NCBI RefSeq assembly: GCF_013466985.1
Contig: NZ_CP059164.1
Location: 3,977,001 to 4,041,000 of the forward strand
Direction: 5' to 3'
Source: Nocardioides ungokensis
Lineage (GTDB): Bacteria; Actinomycetota; Actinomycetes; Propionibacteriales; Nocardioidaceae
DNA: 64,000 nt
In this document: positions 9,522 to 20,329 of the stretch, piece by piece
Layout: every line of letters begins with the position of its first letter
Numbering within the stretch: the stretch's first letter is position 1
Translations under genes and position numbers: made by a program
The notes under the pieces: generated by a model
Seen by the model: the letters and a program-made list of their open reading frames with translations, nothing else
Told to the model about the DNA's origin: nothing
Databases searched by the model: none

Positions 9522-10056
9522 CGCAGGTCCTCCAGCATCACGGCGAGGTGGGGTGAGCTCTCTCGGAGGCGGCGCAGCGCCACGTGGGTCTGGCTCTTGA
9601 CCGTGCCGGTGCCGATGCCGAGAGCGTCGGCGGTGTCCGCTCGGTGAGGTCCTCGTAGAAGCGGAGCACGATCACCGCTCGCTGCTTCGGGGTCAACGCG
9701 GCCAGCGCCCGGTCCAGGGCCAGCCGGCGGTCCGCGGTGACCTCCGCGCCCGCCGCCGCCCCGGTGTCCGTCCCGGCCTCCGGTGGGTCCGCGACCACCT
9801 CACGGCGGTGGCGCCGCCACCAGGAGATGTTGCCGCGAACGATGACCTGGCGGGCGTAGGCGTCGGGGTGTCCGCTGTGCAGCCGCCGCCAGCGCAGGGC
9901 GACCTGGGTCAGCGCCTCCTGGACCAGGTCCTCGGCGCGGTGGTGGTCGCCCGTCACGAGCAGGGCCGTGCGCAGCAGCGCCCGCTGGCGCTCGGTCGCC
10001 CACCGCGTGAACGCCTCGTGGTCGTCCACCGGCGCCGGTCCCCCGATCGTGCTCAT
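9518..10056 (-). pseudogene. SigE-type ECF sigma factor, one-base frameshift in region 4
   Basis: About 179 residues after correcting one missing base near 9640. Region 2 contains FTRWATERQRALLRTALLV and HHRAEDLVQEALTQVALRW; region 4 contains ALAALTPKQRAVIVLRFYED. Beyond the shift the sequence reads DTADALGIGTGTVKSQTHVA, the expected helix-turn-helix, and ends by overlapping its partner gene (ATGA). As written, the DNA-binding half is lost. The clean continuation points to a sequencing error. Confidence 0.8.
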
Positions 10057-10123
10057 GCCCCCATCAACGCAGACCTCTCCGGAAAGGTTGGCGTCCGCGG
10101 GCCGGATCCCTAGCGTGGCACGC

Positions 10124-11050
10124 ATGCAACCACCGGCACCGCTCCGCACGCCCGTCCCCCTGATCGGTGCACCGATGGCCGGCCCGGCCGGCGGGCGGCC
10201 CCACGCGATCAGCCGGGCCGGGGCACTCGGGATGGTGGGTGTCTCCCCGACGTCCGACGCCGGCTGGATCAGGCGGGAGGCCGCGATCGCCGGGGAGGGC
10301 GGGACGCCGTACGGCGTCGGGCTGCTGGCCTGGGCGCTGGCCACGGCGCCGGAGCAGCTCGAGGCCGTGCTCGAGCTGCGCCCGACGCTCGCGTCCGTGA
10401 GCTTCGGGCCGTACGCCGAGCCGGTGCGGCGGTTGCGCGCGGCCGGCATCCTGACGGCGACGCAGGTCTGTTCGCCGGCCGACCTGGAGGAGGCCGAGGC
10501 GGCGGCGGATGTGGACGTGGTCGTCGTCCGCGGTGCCGAGGGCGGCGGGCACGGGCGGGACGCCATGGGCACCCTGCCGCTGCTCCAGCTGGTGCTCGAC
10601 CGCACCACCAGGCCCGTCTACGCCGCCGGCGGCATCCTCGACCACCGGGGGCTGGCCGCGGTGCTGGCCGCGGGTGCCGCCGGGGCCTGGGTCGGCACGG
10701 CGTTCCTCGGGTGCGTGGAGGCCGCCGGCTCGGCCGCCGCGAAGGCCACCCTCTTCGCGGCCGAGCAGACCGGCTACGGCCGCGTCTTCGACCGGGCCCA
10801 GGCGGCCGACTGGCCGCCGGAGTTCGGCGGGCGGGCGGTGGCCAACGCGTTCTTCGACGAGTGGGTGGGGCGCGAGGACGAGATCGACGACGCGGCCCGC
10901 GCCCGCTTCCGCGCGGCAGTCGCCGACGGGGACTTCTCCGTCGCCCACGTGTACGCCGGCCAGGGCGTCGCCGCGCTCACCGGCGAGACGACCGCGGCCG
11001 AGGTGGTTGCCGGGTTCGCCCGCGCGCTGGACCCGCCCTCGGCCGGGTAG
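10124..11050 (+). CDS. Nitronate monooxygenase family flavoprotein
   Basis: A 308-residue TIM-barrel protein. The N-terminus is PLIGAPMAGPAGG; FMN-phosphate motifs are GAEGGGHGR near residue 140 and VYAAGGILDHRG near 165, then AGAAGAWVGTAFL. The family oxidises alkyl nitronates (e.g. propionate-3-nitronate) with FMN and O2; substrate here is unknown, and some members are annotated as 2-nitropropane dioxygenase or FabK-like. The ATG lies 7 nt after TAGCGT, a leaderless layout. It is convergent with the ATP-grasp gene, 11 bp away. Confidence 0.85.
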   Translation: MQPPAPLRTPVPLIGAPMAGPAGGRPHAISRAGALGMVGVSPTSDAGWIRREAAIAGEGGTPYGVGLLAWALATAPEQLEAVLELRPTLASVSFGPYAEPVRRLRAAGILTATQVCSPADLEEAEAAADVDVVVVRGAEGGGHGRDAMGTLPLLQLVLDRTTRPVYAAGGILDHRGLAAVLAAGAAGAWVGTAFLGCVEAAGSAAAKATLFAAEQTGYGRVFDRAQAADWPPEFGGRAVANAFFDEWVGREDEIDDAARARFRAAVADGDFSVAHVYAGQGVAALTGETTAAEVVAGFARALDPPSAG

Positions 11051-11061
11051 CCCGTGAGGCC

Positions 11062-11913
11062 TTACTCGAGGCGCGCGGCCACGAGGTCGGCGAACGGCTC
11101 GGCGTTCTCGGGCAGCACGTCGAGGTAGAGGCCGGGCTCGATGAGCTCCAGCTCGCTGACGACCAGCCGGCCCTCGTGCTCCATGAGGTCGACCCGGCCG
11201 TAGTCGAGCGGGCCGCCGAACAGGGTCGCCACCTCGTCCATCGCCGCCACCGCCACCGCCGCGGTCTCTTCCCCGAGCGGCACCGGGCGGGTCACACCGC
11301 CGAACTGCTCGTGCACGCGGATCTCGTCGCCGCCCGGCAGCTTCTCGACCTGGGAGACGGCCACGCCGTCGAGGACGAAGACCGAGGTCTCCCCCCGCGT
11401 GCGGACCGACTCCACCAGCGGCTGCACGATCCACGGGCCGGCGGTGAGCCCGCTCAGCCGGTGGTCGTCGGTGCGCTCGGCCTGCACGACCCCGATCCCG
11501 CTCGCGCCGGTGCGGGCCTTGACGACGACGGGGCCGAAGCGCTCGAGCCCGGCGCGCAGCCCGCCGGCCAGGTCGGAGTCGTCGACGAGCAGCGACGGTA
11601 CGACGGGCAGCCGGTCGGCGAGGGCGACGAGGTAGGCCTTGTCGGCGTTCCAGGCGAAGACGTCCGCGCCGTTCAGCAGCGTGGTCGCAGCGTCGACCTT
11701 CCGCGCCCAGGCCAGGAAGTCCGCGCAGCGGCGGTGGTAGTCCCACGTGGCCCGGACCGCGACCAGGTCGGCAGCGGCCCAGTCGACGTTCGGGTCGTCC
11801 CAGCTGACCCATCGGGCCTCGAGGCCGCGCGCGGCGAGGGCCGCCACCAGGTGGTCGCCACCGGGCTCCCCGTCGGGCAGCAGGCAGAAGGTGGCCAGGA
11901 GCACGCGCGTCAC
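11062..11913 (-). CDS. ATP-grasp domain (RimK-like) protein
   Basis: About 283 residues with a GTG start. An N-terminal pre-ATP-grasp fold (VLLATFCLLPDGEPGGDHLV, RWVSWDDPNVDW) is followed by the ATP-binding core: FGPVVVKARTGASGIGV near residue 140 and metal-binding DYGRVDLMEHEGRLVVSELE near 245. These enzymes ligate a carboxylate to an amine or thiol using ATP, via an acyl phosphate. The substrate is not predictable; related actinobacterial proteins are called glutathione-synthetase-like. It stands alone. Confidence 0.75.
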   Translation of the reverse strand: MTRVLLATFCLLPDGEPGGDHLVAALAARGLEARWVSWDDPNVDWAAADLVAVRATWDYHRRCADFLAWARKVDAATTLLNGADVFAWNADKAYLVALADRLPVVPSLLVDDSDLAGGLRAGLERFGPVVVKARTGASGIGVVQAERTDDHRLSGLTAGPWIVQPLVESVRTRGETSVFVLDGVAVSQVEKLPGGDEIRVHEQFGGVTRPVPLGEETAAVAVAAMDEVATLFGGPLDYGRVDLMEHEGRLVVSELELIEPGLYLDVLPENAEPFADLVAARLE

Positions 11914-11965
11914 GCTCGCGAGGCTAGGCGCTCCCGGCGCGGGCCGCACCCGGGTTACGGCACCT

Positions 11966-12808
11966 TCAGGGCCGTCCGACCTCGGGCGGGCGGTGCCCGA
12001 ACGACACCGCGTCCTCCAGGCCGAGCGCGGCCAGCACCGACGGCAGGATCGCCTTCGCGGTCCGCTTGTAGCCGATGGCGCTGGGGTGGAACCGGTCCAG
12101 GCTGAACATCTCGTCGGGGTTGGTGATGAAGAAGGGCCCCACCACGTGGGCGAGCGACACGGCGTGCGCCCCGCAGCGGACCGCGGCCGCCTCCTGGGCC
12201 CGCGCCAACTGCCGGGAGGCACGAGAGCCGAGGGCCCGCAACGGCTGCGGCACCGGACGCAGCGCCCCCAGGTCGGGACAGGTGCCGACCACGACCGCGG
12301 CGCCCCGCTCGCGCAGATCGGTGATGGCGTCCTCGAGGTGGCGGACCGACTCACCCACCGGGACGCGGTGCGTGACGTCGTTGCCGCCGACGACGATGAC
12401 GGCGACGTCCGGGCGGTACGACGCCGCCAGCCCGGCTAGCTGCCCAGCCAGCATCGAGGACTCCGAGCCGACCCGGGCGGCAGTGGTCAGGTGCACGGTG
12501 CGGTGGGTCGCCTTCGCCAGCCGGGTGGCCAGCCGCGCGCCCAGCGTCTCCTTGGGCAGGTCGGCCCCGAGACCGGCGGCGATCGAGTCGCCCAGGACGA
12601 GCAGCTCGAGCGGGTCGCCGTACTTCTTCTTGTAGCGGCCGTCCGCCCGCGGGGCCACCTCGCCGAGGGGCTTGCCGACCACGCGGCGCGCGGCCTCGGC
12701 CTGGCGGTGCAGGAGCTCTCGGGCGCCGTACCTCAGGCCGCCGCCCGCCACCAGGGCCCCGGCGGCGGTGATGACGAGCAGGGCACGGCGGTCGCGGGAT
12801 GGGGTCAT
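11966..12808 (-). CDS. SGNH/GDSL-type esterase, membrane-anchored or secreted
   Basis: A 280-residue protein with an N-terminal hydrophobic segment (LLVITAAGALVAGGGL) acting as signal or anchor. The SGNH blocks are LVLGDSIAAGLGAD (Ser nucleophile, near residue 72), VGGNDVTHRVP (Gly/Asn blocks, near 140) and the Asp-x-x-His pair in LDRFHPSAIGY near 242. It should hydrolyse an ester outside or at the membrane; substrate unknown. A second, unrelated-length SGNH hydrolase is at 23337-24581. Confidence 0.85.
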   Translation of the reverse strand: MTPSRDRRALLVITAAGALVAGGGLRYGARELLHRQAEAARRVVGKPLGEVAPRADGRYKKKYGDPLELLVLGDSIAAGLGADLPKETLGARLATRLAKATHRTVHLTTAARVGSESSMLAGQLAGLAASYRPDVAVIVVGGNDVTHRVPVGESVRHLEDAITDLRERGAAVVVGTCPDLGALRPVPQPLRALGSRASRQLARAQEAAAVRCGAHAVSLAHVVGPFFITNPDEMFSLDRFHPSAIGYKRTAKAILPSVLAALGLEDAVSFGHRPPEVGRP

Positions 12809-12935
12809 GGGGACGTTGAAGCACGTCGACCTGAACGGGCGCCGACGATCCCGTGTGCGGGCGGTGTCGATTTCGGTCGCCCTCGCCCGTCATCCCGGTG
12901 TCAGACTCACACGCAGGAGATCGAGAGGACCCACC

Positions 12936-13298
12936 ATGACCGAGTACGTCGTGCTGCTGCCGGGCAACGAGAGCACCTGGGCGGCCGCCACCGAGGAGCA
13001 GAAGGCGCAGATGTACGCCAAGCACGGCGAGTTCGCCCGCCTGCTGGCCGAGCGGGGCCACAAGGTCACCGGAGGCAACGAGCTCACGCACTCGCGTGAG
13101 GCCAAGGTCGTCCGCGGCGACCTCGACGCGGTGACCGTGACCGACGGGCCGTACGCCGAGACCGTCGAGCAGCTCACCGGCTTCTACGTCGTCGACACCG
13201 ACGACCTCGACGACCTGCTGCAGGTGGCCGGGCTGCTCGCCGGTGCCGGGGGCGCCGTCGAGGTCCGCGGCACCGTGGACCACTCCGGGAACGCGTGA
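12936..13298 (+). CDS. YCII-related domain protein
   Basis: A 120-residue protein of the YCII/DGPF family: MTEYVVLLPGNESTW, then DGPYAETVEQLTGFYVVD. The DGPFAE-like motif near residue 70 is diagnostic. The GTGA overlap with the sigma gene downstream (13295-13298) is the classic DGPF-ECF42 pairing. Function is not established; it may sense or modify a small molecule linked to the sigma factor. Confidence 0.85.
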   Translation: MTEYVVLLPGNESTWAAATEEQKAQMYAKHGEFARLLAERGHKVTGGNELTHSREAKVVRGDLDAVTVTDGPYAETVEQLTGFYVVDTDDLDDLLQVAGLLAGAGGAVEVRGTVDHSGNA

Positions 13299-14512
13299 CC
13301 GACGCGCTCTCCGAGGTCCTGCGCGACGAGTGGGGCCGGCTGCTGGCCCTGCTCGTCGCGCAGTACCGGCGCCTGGACCTGGCCGAGGACGGGCTGGCCG
13401 ACGCCTTCGAGGCGGCAGCCCGCACCTGGCCGGCCACGGGCGTGCCCGACAACCCGCCGGCCTGGCTGCTCACCACCGCACGACGGCGCATCACCGACCG
13501 GCTGCGCCACGACGCCGTCGCCGCGCGCACCGTGCCCCTGCTCGTGGTCGAGGCCGGCCTGCAGGAGGAGGCGCAGCGGGTGATGGCCGATGCGGGCGAG
13601 CAGGTGCGTGACGAGCGGCTGCGGCTGGTGCTGCTGTGCGCGCACCCGACGCTCCCGCCCGCCTCCGCCGCGGCCCTCACGCTGCGGCTGGTGCTCGGGG
13701 TGCCGACCGAGGACGTCGCCCGGCTGTTCCTGGTGAGTCCGCCGACGATGGCGGCACGCCTGACCCGGGCCCGCAAGAAGATCGCCGGCGAGCGGTTCGT
13801 CGTACCGTCCGGGGCGGAGCTGGAGTCGCGGGTCGGCGTGGTGGCCGACGTGGCCTACCTGGCGTTCACGACCGGCTACGCGCCCGGCTCGGGCGACGAC
13901 GTGCTGCGGGCCGACGTCGCGGCCGAGGCGATCCGGCTGGTCCGGGTGCTGCGCTCGCTGCTGCCGGCGTCGTTCGCGGGGCGCGGCGAGCTGGACGCGC
14001 TGCTGGCCCTGATGCTGATCCAGCACTCCCGCCGGGACGCGCGGGTCCGGGAGGGTCGGCCGGTGCTGCTGCCGGACCAGGACCGCGGGAGGTGGCATCC
14101 CGAGGAGGCCGCGGAGGCCTTCGACCTGCTCAGCCCGCTCGTCGACGCGCCGCCCGCGCCGTACCTCCTCCAGGCGCTGATCGCCGCCGAGCACGCGATC
14201 GCGCCGACTCCGGAGGCGACCGACTGGCCGCGGATCGCCGCGCGCTACCGGGAGCTGGAGGACCTCACCGGCTCGCCGGTCGTGCGGCTCAACCGGGCCG
14301 TCGCGGTCGCCGAGGCCGACGGCCCGCTGGCCGGTCTGGCTCTCCTCGACGGACTGGCGCTGCCCGGCCACCGGCTCCCCGCCGCCCGGGCCGAGCTCCT
14401 CGCCCGCGCCGGCCGCCCCGCCGAAGCCCGCACGGCGTACGACGAGGCCATCGGCCGGTGCACCAACCTGGCCGAGCGGGCGCACCTGATCGAGCGGCGC
14501 CAACAGCTGTAA
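13295..14512 (+). CDS. ECF42-type RNA polymerase sigma factor with C-terminal extension
   Basis: A 405-residue protein. The sigma part spans ~170 residues (RRLDLAEDGLADAFEAAART, WLLTTARRRITDRLRH, LRLVLGVPTEDVARLF, VSPPTMAARLTRARKKI), followed by a ~200-residue helical, TPR-like extension (DALLALMLIQHSRRDARV, YLLQALIAAEHAIAPTPEATDW) found in ECF42 factors. The extension takes the place of a separate anti-sigma. It starts with GTG overlapping the DGPF gene, and its stop codon lies inside the long hairpin that follows. Confidence 0.88.
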   Translation: MTDALSEVLRDEWGRLLALLVAQYRRLDLAEDGLADAFEAAARTWPATGVPDNPPAWLLTTARRRITDRLRHDAVAARTVPLLVVEAGLQEEAQRVMADAGEQVRDERLRLVLLCAHPTLPPASAAALTLRLVLGVPTEDVARLFLVSPPTMAARLTRARKKIAGERFVVPSGAELESRVGVVADVAYLAFTTGYAPGSGDDVLRADVAAEAIRLVRVLRSLLPASFAGRGELDALLALMLIQHSRRDARVREGRPVLLPDQDRGRWHPEEAAEAFDLLSPLVDAPPAPYLLQALIAAEHAIAPTPEATDWPRIAARYRELEDLTGSPVVRLNRAVAVAEADGPLAGLALLDGLALPGHRLPAARAELLARAGRPAEARTAYDEAIGRCTNLAERAHLIERRQQL

Positions 14513-14577
14513 CGCTCCGTCAGGGAGTCTGTGGACCCCTTCTGCGCGGGTTCCAGAGTCCCTAACGGAGCGTTACA
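14508..14577. terminator. Long palindrome at convergent gene ends
   Basis: A 70-bp imperfect hairpin. The outer 13-bp arms are perfect (TGTAACGCTCCGT at 14508-14520, complement at 14565-14577), and pairing continues to nearly 30 bp per arm (AGGGAGTCTG against AGGGACTCTG). It covers the stop of the sigma gene and precedes the end of moaD, so a bidirectional terminator is likely. The outer arm recurs beside the IS30 element. Confidence 0.75.
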
Positions 14578-14589
14578 TGCGACGGGGAC

Positions 14590-14865
14590 TCAGCCGCCCG
14601 CCACCGCGGGGATCACCGAGATCTGGGTGCCGTCGGGGGTGGCGGTGCCCAGGTTGTCGAGGAAGCGGACGTCGTCGTTGCCGACGTACACGTTCACGAA
14701 CCGGCGCAGGTCGCCGCCCTCGTCGAGGATCCGGCCCTTGATGCCGGCGTAGTGGGCGTCGAGGTTGTCCAGCACCTCGGAGAGGGTGCCACCCTCGGCG
14801 CTCACCTCCGACTCACCACCGGTGTAGGTGCGCAGGATGGTCGGGATCCGGACCGAAACGCTCAT
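14590..14865 (-). CDS. MoaD/ThiS-family ubiquitin-like sulfur carrier
   Basis: Ninety-one residues of beta-grasp type: SVRIPTILRTYTGGESEV, then DNLGTATPDGTQISVIPAVAGG. The C-terminal Gly-Gly is the adenylation/thiocarboxylation site. It could act in molybdopterin synthesis, or in sulfur transfer for cysteine, as do mycobacterial CysO-like carriers. It lies 66 bp downstream of threonine synthase on the same strand, as in many actinobacteria, so the two may be co-transcribed under the SAM riboswitch. Confidence 0.85.
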   Translation of the reverse strand: MSVSVRIPTILRTYTGGESEVSAEGGTLSEVLDNLDAHYAGIKGRILDEGGDLRRFVNVYVGNDDVRFLDNLGTATPDGTQISVIPAVAGG

Positions 14866-14931
14866 GACTCTCCTCGAGATGACTGCGCCGACAAGGCGGC
14901 TCTGGGACTGAAACTACGACGACGCAGGCGA

Positions 14932-16221
14932 TCAGGCGATACCGGTCGCGGTGAAGGCGGCGTACGACGGGTCGATGGTCGCCCTGGGCCCGACCGAGCC
15001 GGCGACCGCGTCGAGGGTCTTCAGGCCGTGGCCCGTGTTGATGACGACGGTCTCGAGGGAGGGGTCGAGCTGGCCGCTCTCCACGAGCTTCTTCAGCACG
15101 CCCACGGTGGTGCCGCCGGCGGTCTCGGTGAAGATGCCCTCGGTGCGGGCCAGCAGCACGATCGCCTCGCGGACCTCGTCGTCGCTGATGTCCTCGACCG
15201 CGCCGCCGGTCTCCCGGCAGATGTCGAGGACGTAGATGCCGTCGGCGGGGTTGCCGATGGCCAGGCTCTTGGCGATGGTGTCCGGCTTGACCGGCCGGAT
15301 CGCGTCGACGCCGCCCTTGTAGGCGACCGAGACCGGGGAGCAGCCGGTGGCCTGAGCGCCGTACACCTTGTAGGGCTTCTCCTCGACCAGGCCGAGCTTG
15401 ATCAGCTCCTGGAAGGCCTTGTGCACCTTCGTGAGCTGGGAGCCCGAGGCGACCGGGATGACGATCTGGTCGGGCAGCCGCCAGCCGAGCTGCTCGGCGA
15501 TCTCGTAGCCCAGTGTCTTGGAGCCCTCGGCGTAGTAGGGGCGGACGTTGACGTTGACGAACGCCCACCCGTCCTCCTCGCCCGCGATCTCCGAGGCCAG
15601 CTTGTTGACGTCGTCGTAGTTGCCGTTCACGGCGACCAGCGAGTCGGTGTAGACCGCCGAGTTCACCTGCTTGGGCTGCTCGAGGTTGCTCGGGATGAAG
15701 ACCACCGTCTTGATCCCGGCGCGGGCGCCGGCGGCGGCCACGGCGTTGGCGAGGTTGCCGGTCGACGGGCAGGCGAAGACCTTGCTGTGGAACTCGCGAG
15801 CGGCGCTCAGCGCGCAGGCGACGACGCGGTCCTTGAAGGAGTTGGTCGGGTTGGTGCTGTCGTCCTTGACCCACAGGTTGTCGATGCCGAGCTCGCGCCC
15901 GAGGTTGTGCGCCTTCAGCAGCCGGGTGAAGCCGGGCTCCATGTTGGGGCTCTGCTCGATGTCCGCCGGCACCGGCAGCAGCGCCTTGTAGCGCCAGATG
16001 TTGCGGGGGCCGGCCTCGATCTCCTCGCGGGTCACGGCCGGGAAGTCGTAGGCGATCTCGAGGGGTCCGAAGCACTCCGGACACGCGTAGTGGGGGCCCA
16101 GGTCGACCCGGTGGCCGCACTCGCGGCACGACAGCGCCCGGGCATTGCCGAAGGCGCCCTCGCGGATCCCCGTGTCGGACGTGGGGGTGGTGGATGCCTG
16201 CTCGGCGACGACGGCGCTCAT
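14932..16221 (-). CDS. thrC: Threonine synthase
   Basis: A 429-residue PLP enzyme that converts O-phosphohomoserine to threonine. An N-terminal cysteine-rich knob (LSCRECGHRVD, YACPECFGPLE) precedes the PLP lysine in DSTNPTNSFKDRVV (near residue 120), CPSTGNLANAVAAAGARAG and the phosphate-binding ETAGGTTVGVLKKL near 380. The ATG is preceded by AAGGAGG at 5-nt spacing. A SAM-I riboswitch occupies the leader, with its closing helix ending one or two bases before the Shine-Dalgarno, so SAM probably shuts off translation or transcription. Confidence 0.95.
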   Translation of the reverse strand: MSAVVAEQASTTPTSDTGIREGAFGNARALSCRECGHRVDLGPHYACPECFGPLEIAYDFPAVTREEIEAGPRNIWRYKALLPVPADIEQSPNMEPGFTRLLKAHNLGRELGIDNLWVKDDSTNPTNSFKDRVVACALSAAREFHSKVFACPSTGNLANAVAAAGARAGIKTVVFIPSNLEQPKQVNSAVYTDSLVAVNGNYDDVNKLASEIAGEEDGWAFVNVNVRPYYAEGSKTLGYEIAEQLGWRLPDQIVIPVASGSQLTKVHKAFQELIKLGLVEEKPYKVYGAQATGCSPVSVAYKGGVDAIRPVKPDTIAKSLAIGNPADGIYVLDICRETGGAVEDISDDEVREAIVLLARTEGIFTETAGGTTVGVLKKLVESGQLDPSLETVVINTGHGLKTLDAVAGSVGPRATIDPSYAAFTATGIA

Positions 16222-16233
16222 GAAGTCCTCCTT

Positions 16234-16373
16234 CTCATCTTCCCCGGGGCGTCTCTCGCATCCGGGCCGGAATTGGCACCGTTTCCGCGACTGCGTCCGC
16301 ACTGGGACGGGGCAGGAGCTCGCGGCGGTTGCCGGGACTTCACAGGGCCGTTCCCTCAGTCCCTCTCGATGAG
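16234..16373 (-). ncRNA. SAM-I (S-box) riboswitch in the thrC leader
   Basis: A 140-nt element on the minus strand. P1 is CTCATC (16373-16368) pairing with GATGAG (16239-16234). The conserved core matches S-box RNAs: GAGAGGGACTGAGGG, GGCCCTGTGAAGTCCC, GGCAACC (kink-turn/pseudoknot part) and GGTGCCAATTCC. A TACAGT -10 box at 16387-16382 puts the transcript start just before P1. Because P1 abuts AAGGAGG, SAM binding can hide the ribosome site. A riboswitch on thrC rather than a methionine gene would steer homoserine flux. Confidence 0.92.
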
Positions 16374-16456
16374 CAGGACCCACTGTAGGCGAGCCGTCTC
16401 AGCATGCGCACACCAAGTCCGCATGCTGGGCGGCCCGCCCACGGTGGTCGGACGAC

Positions 16457-18773
<2,317 letters not shown>

Positions 18774-18791
18774 GGCGCCTCACTTTCAAGA

Positions 18792-18812
18792 CTTGAGCGA
18801 CGTCCACTCAAC
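18792..18812. promoter_or_regulatory. HAIR (HspR) operator upstream of lon
   Basis: CTTGAGC-N7-ACTCAAC, one mismatch per arm from the HspR consensus CTTGAGT-N7-ACTCAAG, 19 bp before the lon ATG. HspR control of lon is established in Streptomyces, which supports the call. Confidence 0.8.
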
Positions 18813-18842
18813 TCTCGGCGCGCGGGTGGTGTTCCGCCGATC

Positions 18843-18871
18843 GGGCGTGTTCGTCGTGGGCGAACACGCCC
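18843..18871 (-). terminator. Hairpin terminator after otsB
   Basis: A perfect 11-bp stem (GGGCGTGTTCG, arms 18843-18853 and 18861-18871) with a 7-nt loop, 15 bases past the otsB stop and before the lon promoter. Confidence 0.75.
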
Positions 18872-18885
18872 GTCCGGACCGGCCC

Positions 18886-19731
18886 TCAGGCGCGCAGCTC
18901 GCGGGCGTCGGCCGTGAGCTGGCGGAGCAGGTCGAGGACCCCCTCGGGGCCCTTGACGACCACGTCGGCACGGGCCTCGAGCGTGCTCTCCTCGTGCGAC
19001 GCGGCGCAGACCAGCAGTGTCGGCATGCCGCCGTCCCGCAGCTTGTCCACGGCCTCGAAGGCCTCGACGTCGCCGAGGTCGTCGCCCGCGAAGAGGAAGG
19101 CGCCGGCGTCGAGCTCGCTCACCAGGGTGTCCACCACGACCCCCTTGTGCATGCCGGCGGAGCGGATCTCGATCACGTTGCGCCCCGGCTCCACCGTCAG
19201 CTCGTGCCGGCGGGCCTCGTCGCGCACCAGCGGGAGCAGCCGCTCGAAGGCCGCCTGGGGATCCGGCAGGCGACGGGTGTGGATCGCGACCGCCAGGCCC
19301 TTGTCCTCGAGGTGGGCGTCGCCGGCGTCCGCCGCACGCAGGGTGCGGGGCAGCTCACGCAGGAAGGTGGCCAGGCCGTGCGGGGGGCGGGGCGAGATCA
19401 CCCGACGGTTGGTGGAGGACCACCGCTCGTTGCCGTACTGGCCGAAGAGGTAGAGCTCCTTGCCGGCGTCCCCGATGGCGTTGCCGACCTCCTCGAGGCC
19501 GCCGAGGGCCAGCGCCTGCCGGGCCGGGCGCCCGGTGACCACGGCGATCGCCAGCACCTGGGTGGCCAGGTCGACGAGGACATCGCGGGCCTCGGGATGG
19601 ATGTACGCCGCGGCGGGGTCGTCGACGATCGGCGACAGGGTCCCGTCGAAGTCGAGTCCGACCACGCAGGTCGGCGCCGCCCGCACCAGCGCGGCGTACC
19701 TCTGCTCGCCCCCGATCGAGGTGAACTCCAT
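18886..19731 (-). CDS. otsB: Trehalose-6-phosphate phosphatase
   Basis: About 281 residues of the HAD superfamily: nucleophile motif GLDFDGTLSPIVDD near residue 25, LAIAVVTGRPARQAL, cap region EDKGLAVAIHTRR, NVIEIRSAGMHKG (motif III Lys) and LFAGDDLGDVEAFEAV (motif IV acids). It dephosphorylates the product of OtsA, encoded 2.1 kb away on the other strand. I chose ATG 19731; GTG 19740 is also in frame and neither has a clear Shine-Dalgarno. Confidence 0.92.
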   Translation of the reverse strand: MEFTSIGGEQRYAALVRAAPTCVVGLDFDGTLSPIVDDPAAAYIHPEARDVLVDLATQVLAIAVVTGRPARQALALGGLEEVGNAIGDAGKELYLFGQYGNERWSSTNRRVISPRPPHGLATFLRELPRTLRAADAGDAHLEDKGLAVAIHTRRLPDPQAAFERLLPLVRDEARRHELTVEPGRNVIEIRSAGMHKGVVVDTLVSELDAGAFLFAGDDLGDVEAFEAVDKLRDGGMPTLLVCAASHEESTLEARADVVVKGPEGVLDLLRQLTADARELRA

Positions 19732-19812
19732 GGGGAACACCCAACCACGAACGGCGGGAGCCGTGGGGCGGGGCCCGGCCAGGGCCCGACCGGGACCCTG
19801 CCTGGATCCGGG

Positions 19813-20328
19813 TCAGCCCAGCGGACCGGTCAGGATGACCGTGAGGCGGTCCAGCCGCATCGGGTCGACCGCCGGCTCGAGCCGGTGGATCCCGAGGTCG
19901 AGGGCCAGCAGCTTCGCCGCGGGCTCGAGCCGCGCCGGGTAGTAGACGGTGCTCGCGGGGATGGTGCCGTACCAGTTGTCCGAGCCGACGACCTGCCACC
20001 CCGCGTCGGAGGCCTGGGCGCCGACGCTGCCGGCCAGCCCGGTGATCCCCGAGTTGTTGTAGACCTCGACGTAGACCTTGCCGCGCTCGACGGCCGGCGG
20101 CTTGTGCTTGATCTTCGCGGGCTTGTGCGGCGCGAGCGTCGGCTTGGCCGACGGCTGCGTGGAGGGCGTGTGGGTCGGCTCGGTCCGGGCGACCGTGGTC
20201 ACGTCGCGCTCGGGGGCCTCCTGGCCTCGGGTCGCGACGTAGGCGATGCCGGCCATGGCGACCGCGATGATGCTGAGCATCACCACCGGCGAGGGGAACA
20301 CCACGCCGCGCTGGTCGCGGGGACGCAC
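19813..20328 (-). CDS. LytR C-terminal domain membrane protein
   Basis: A 171-residue protein with a GTG start. A single N-terminal transmembrane helix (VVMLSIIAVAMAGIAYVA) is followed by a Thr/Pro/Lys-rich linker and a LytR_C domain (VYVEVYNNSGITGLAGSVG, then WYGTIPASTVYYP). Such proteins are anchored outside the membrane and are linked to cell-wall polymer attachment; this one lacks the catalytic LCP domain. It starts one base after the DUF3263 stop (TGAgGTG), a conserved actinobacterial pair. Confidence 0.82.
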   Translation of the reverse strand: MRPRDQRGVVFPSPVVMLSIIAVAMAGIAYVATRGQEAPERDVTTVARTEPTHTPSTQPSAKPTLAPHKPAKIKHKPPAVERGKVYVEVYNNSGITGLAGSVGAQASDAGWQVVGSDNWYGTIPASTVYYPARLEPAAKLLALDLGIHRLEPAVDPMRLDRLTVILTGPLG

Positions 20329-20329
20329 C

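Noticed and set aside
14508..14577. Hairpin as a miniature transposon of the IS30
   Set aside because: It shares only the 10-13 bp outer motif and lacks the inner GGTCGTTGCACCAC of the IS ends, so a target palindrome explains it better.
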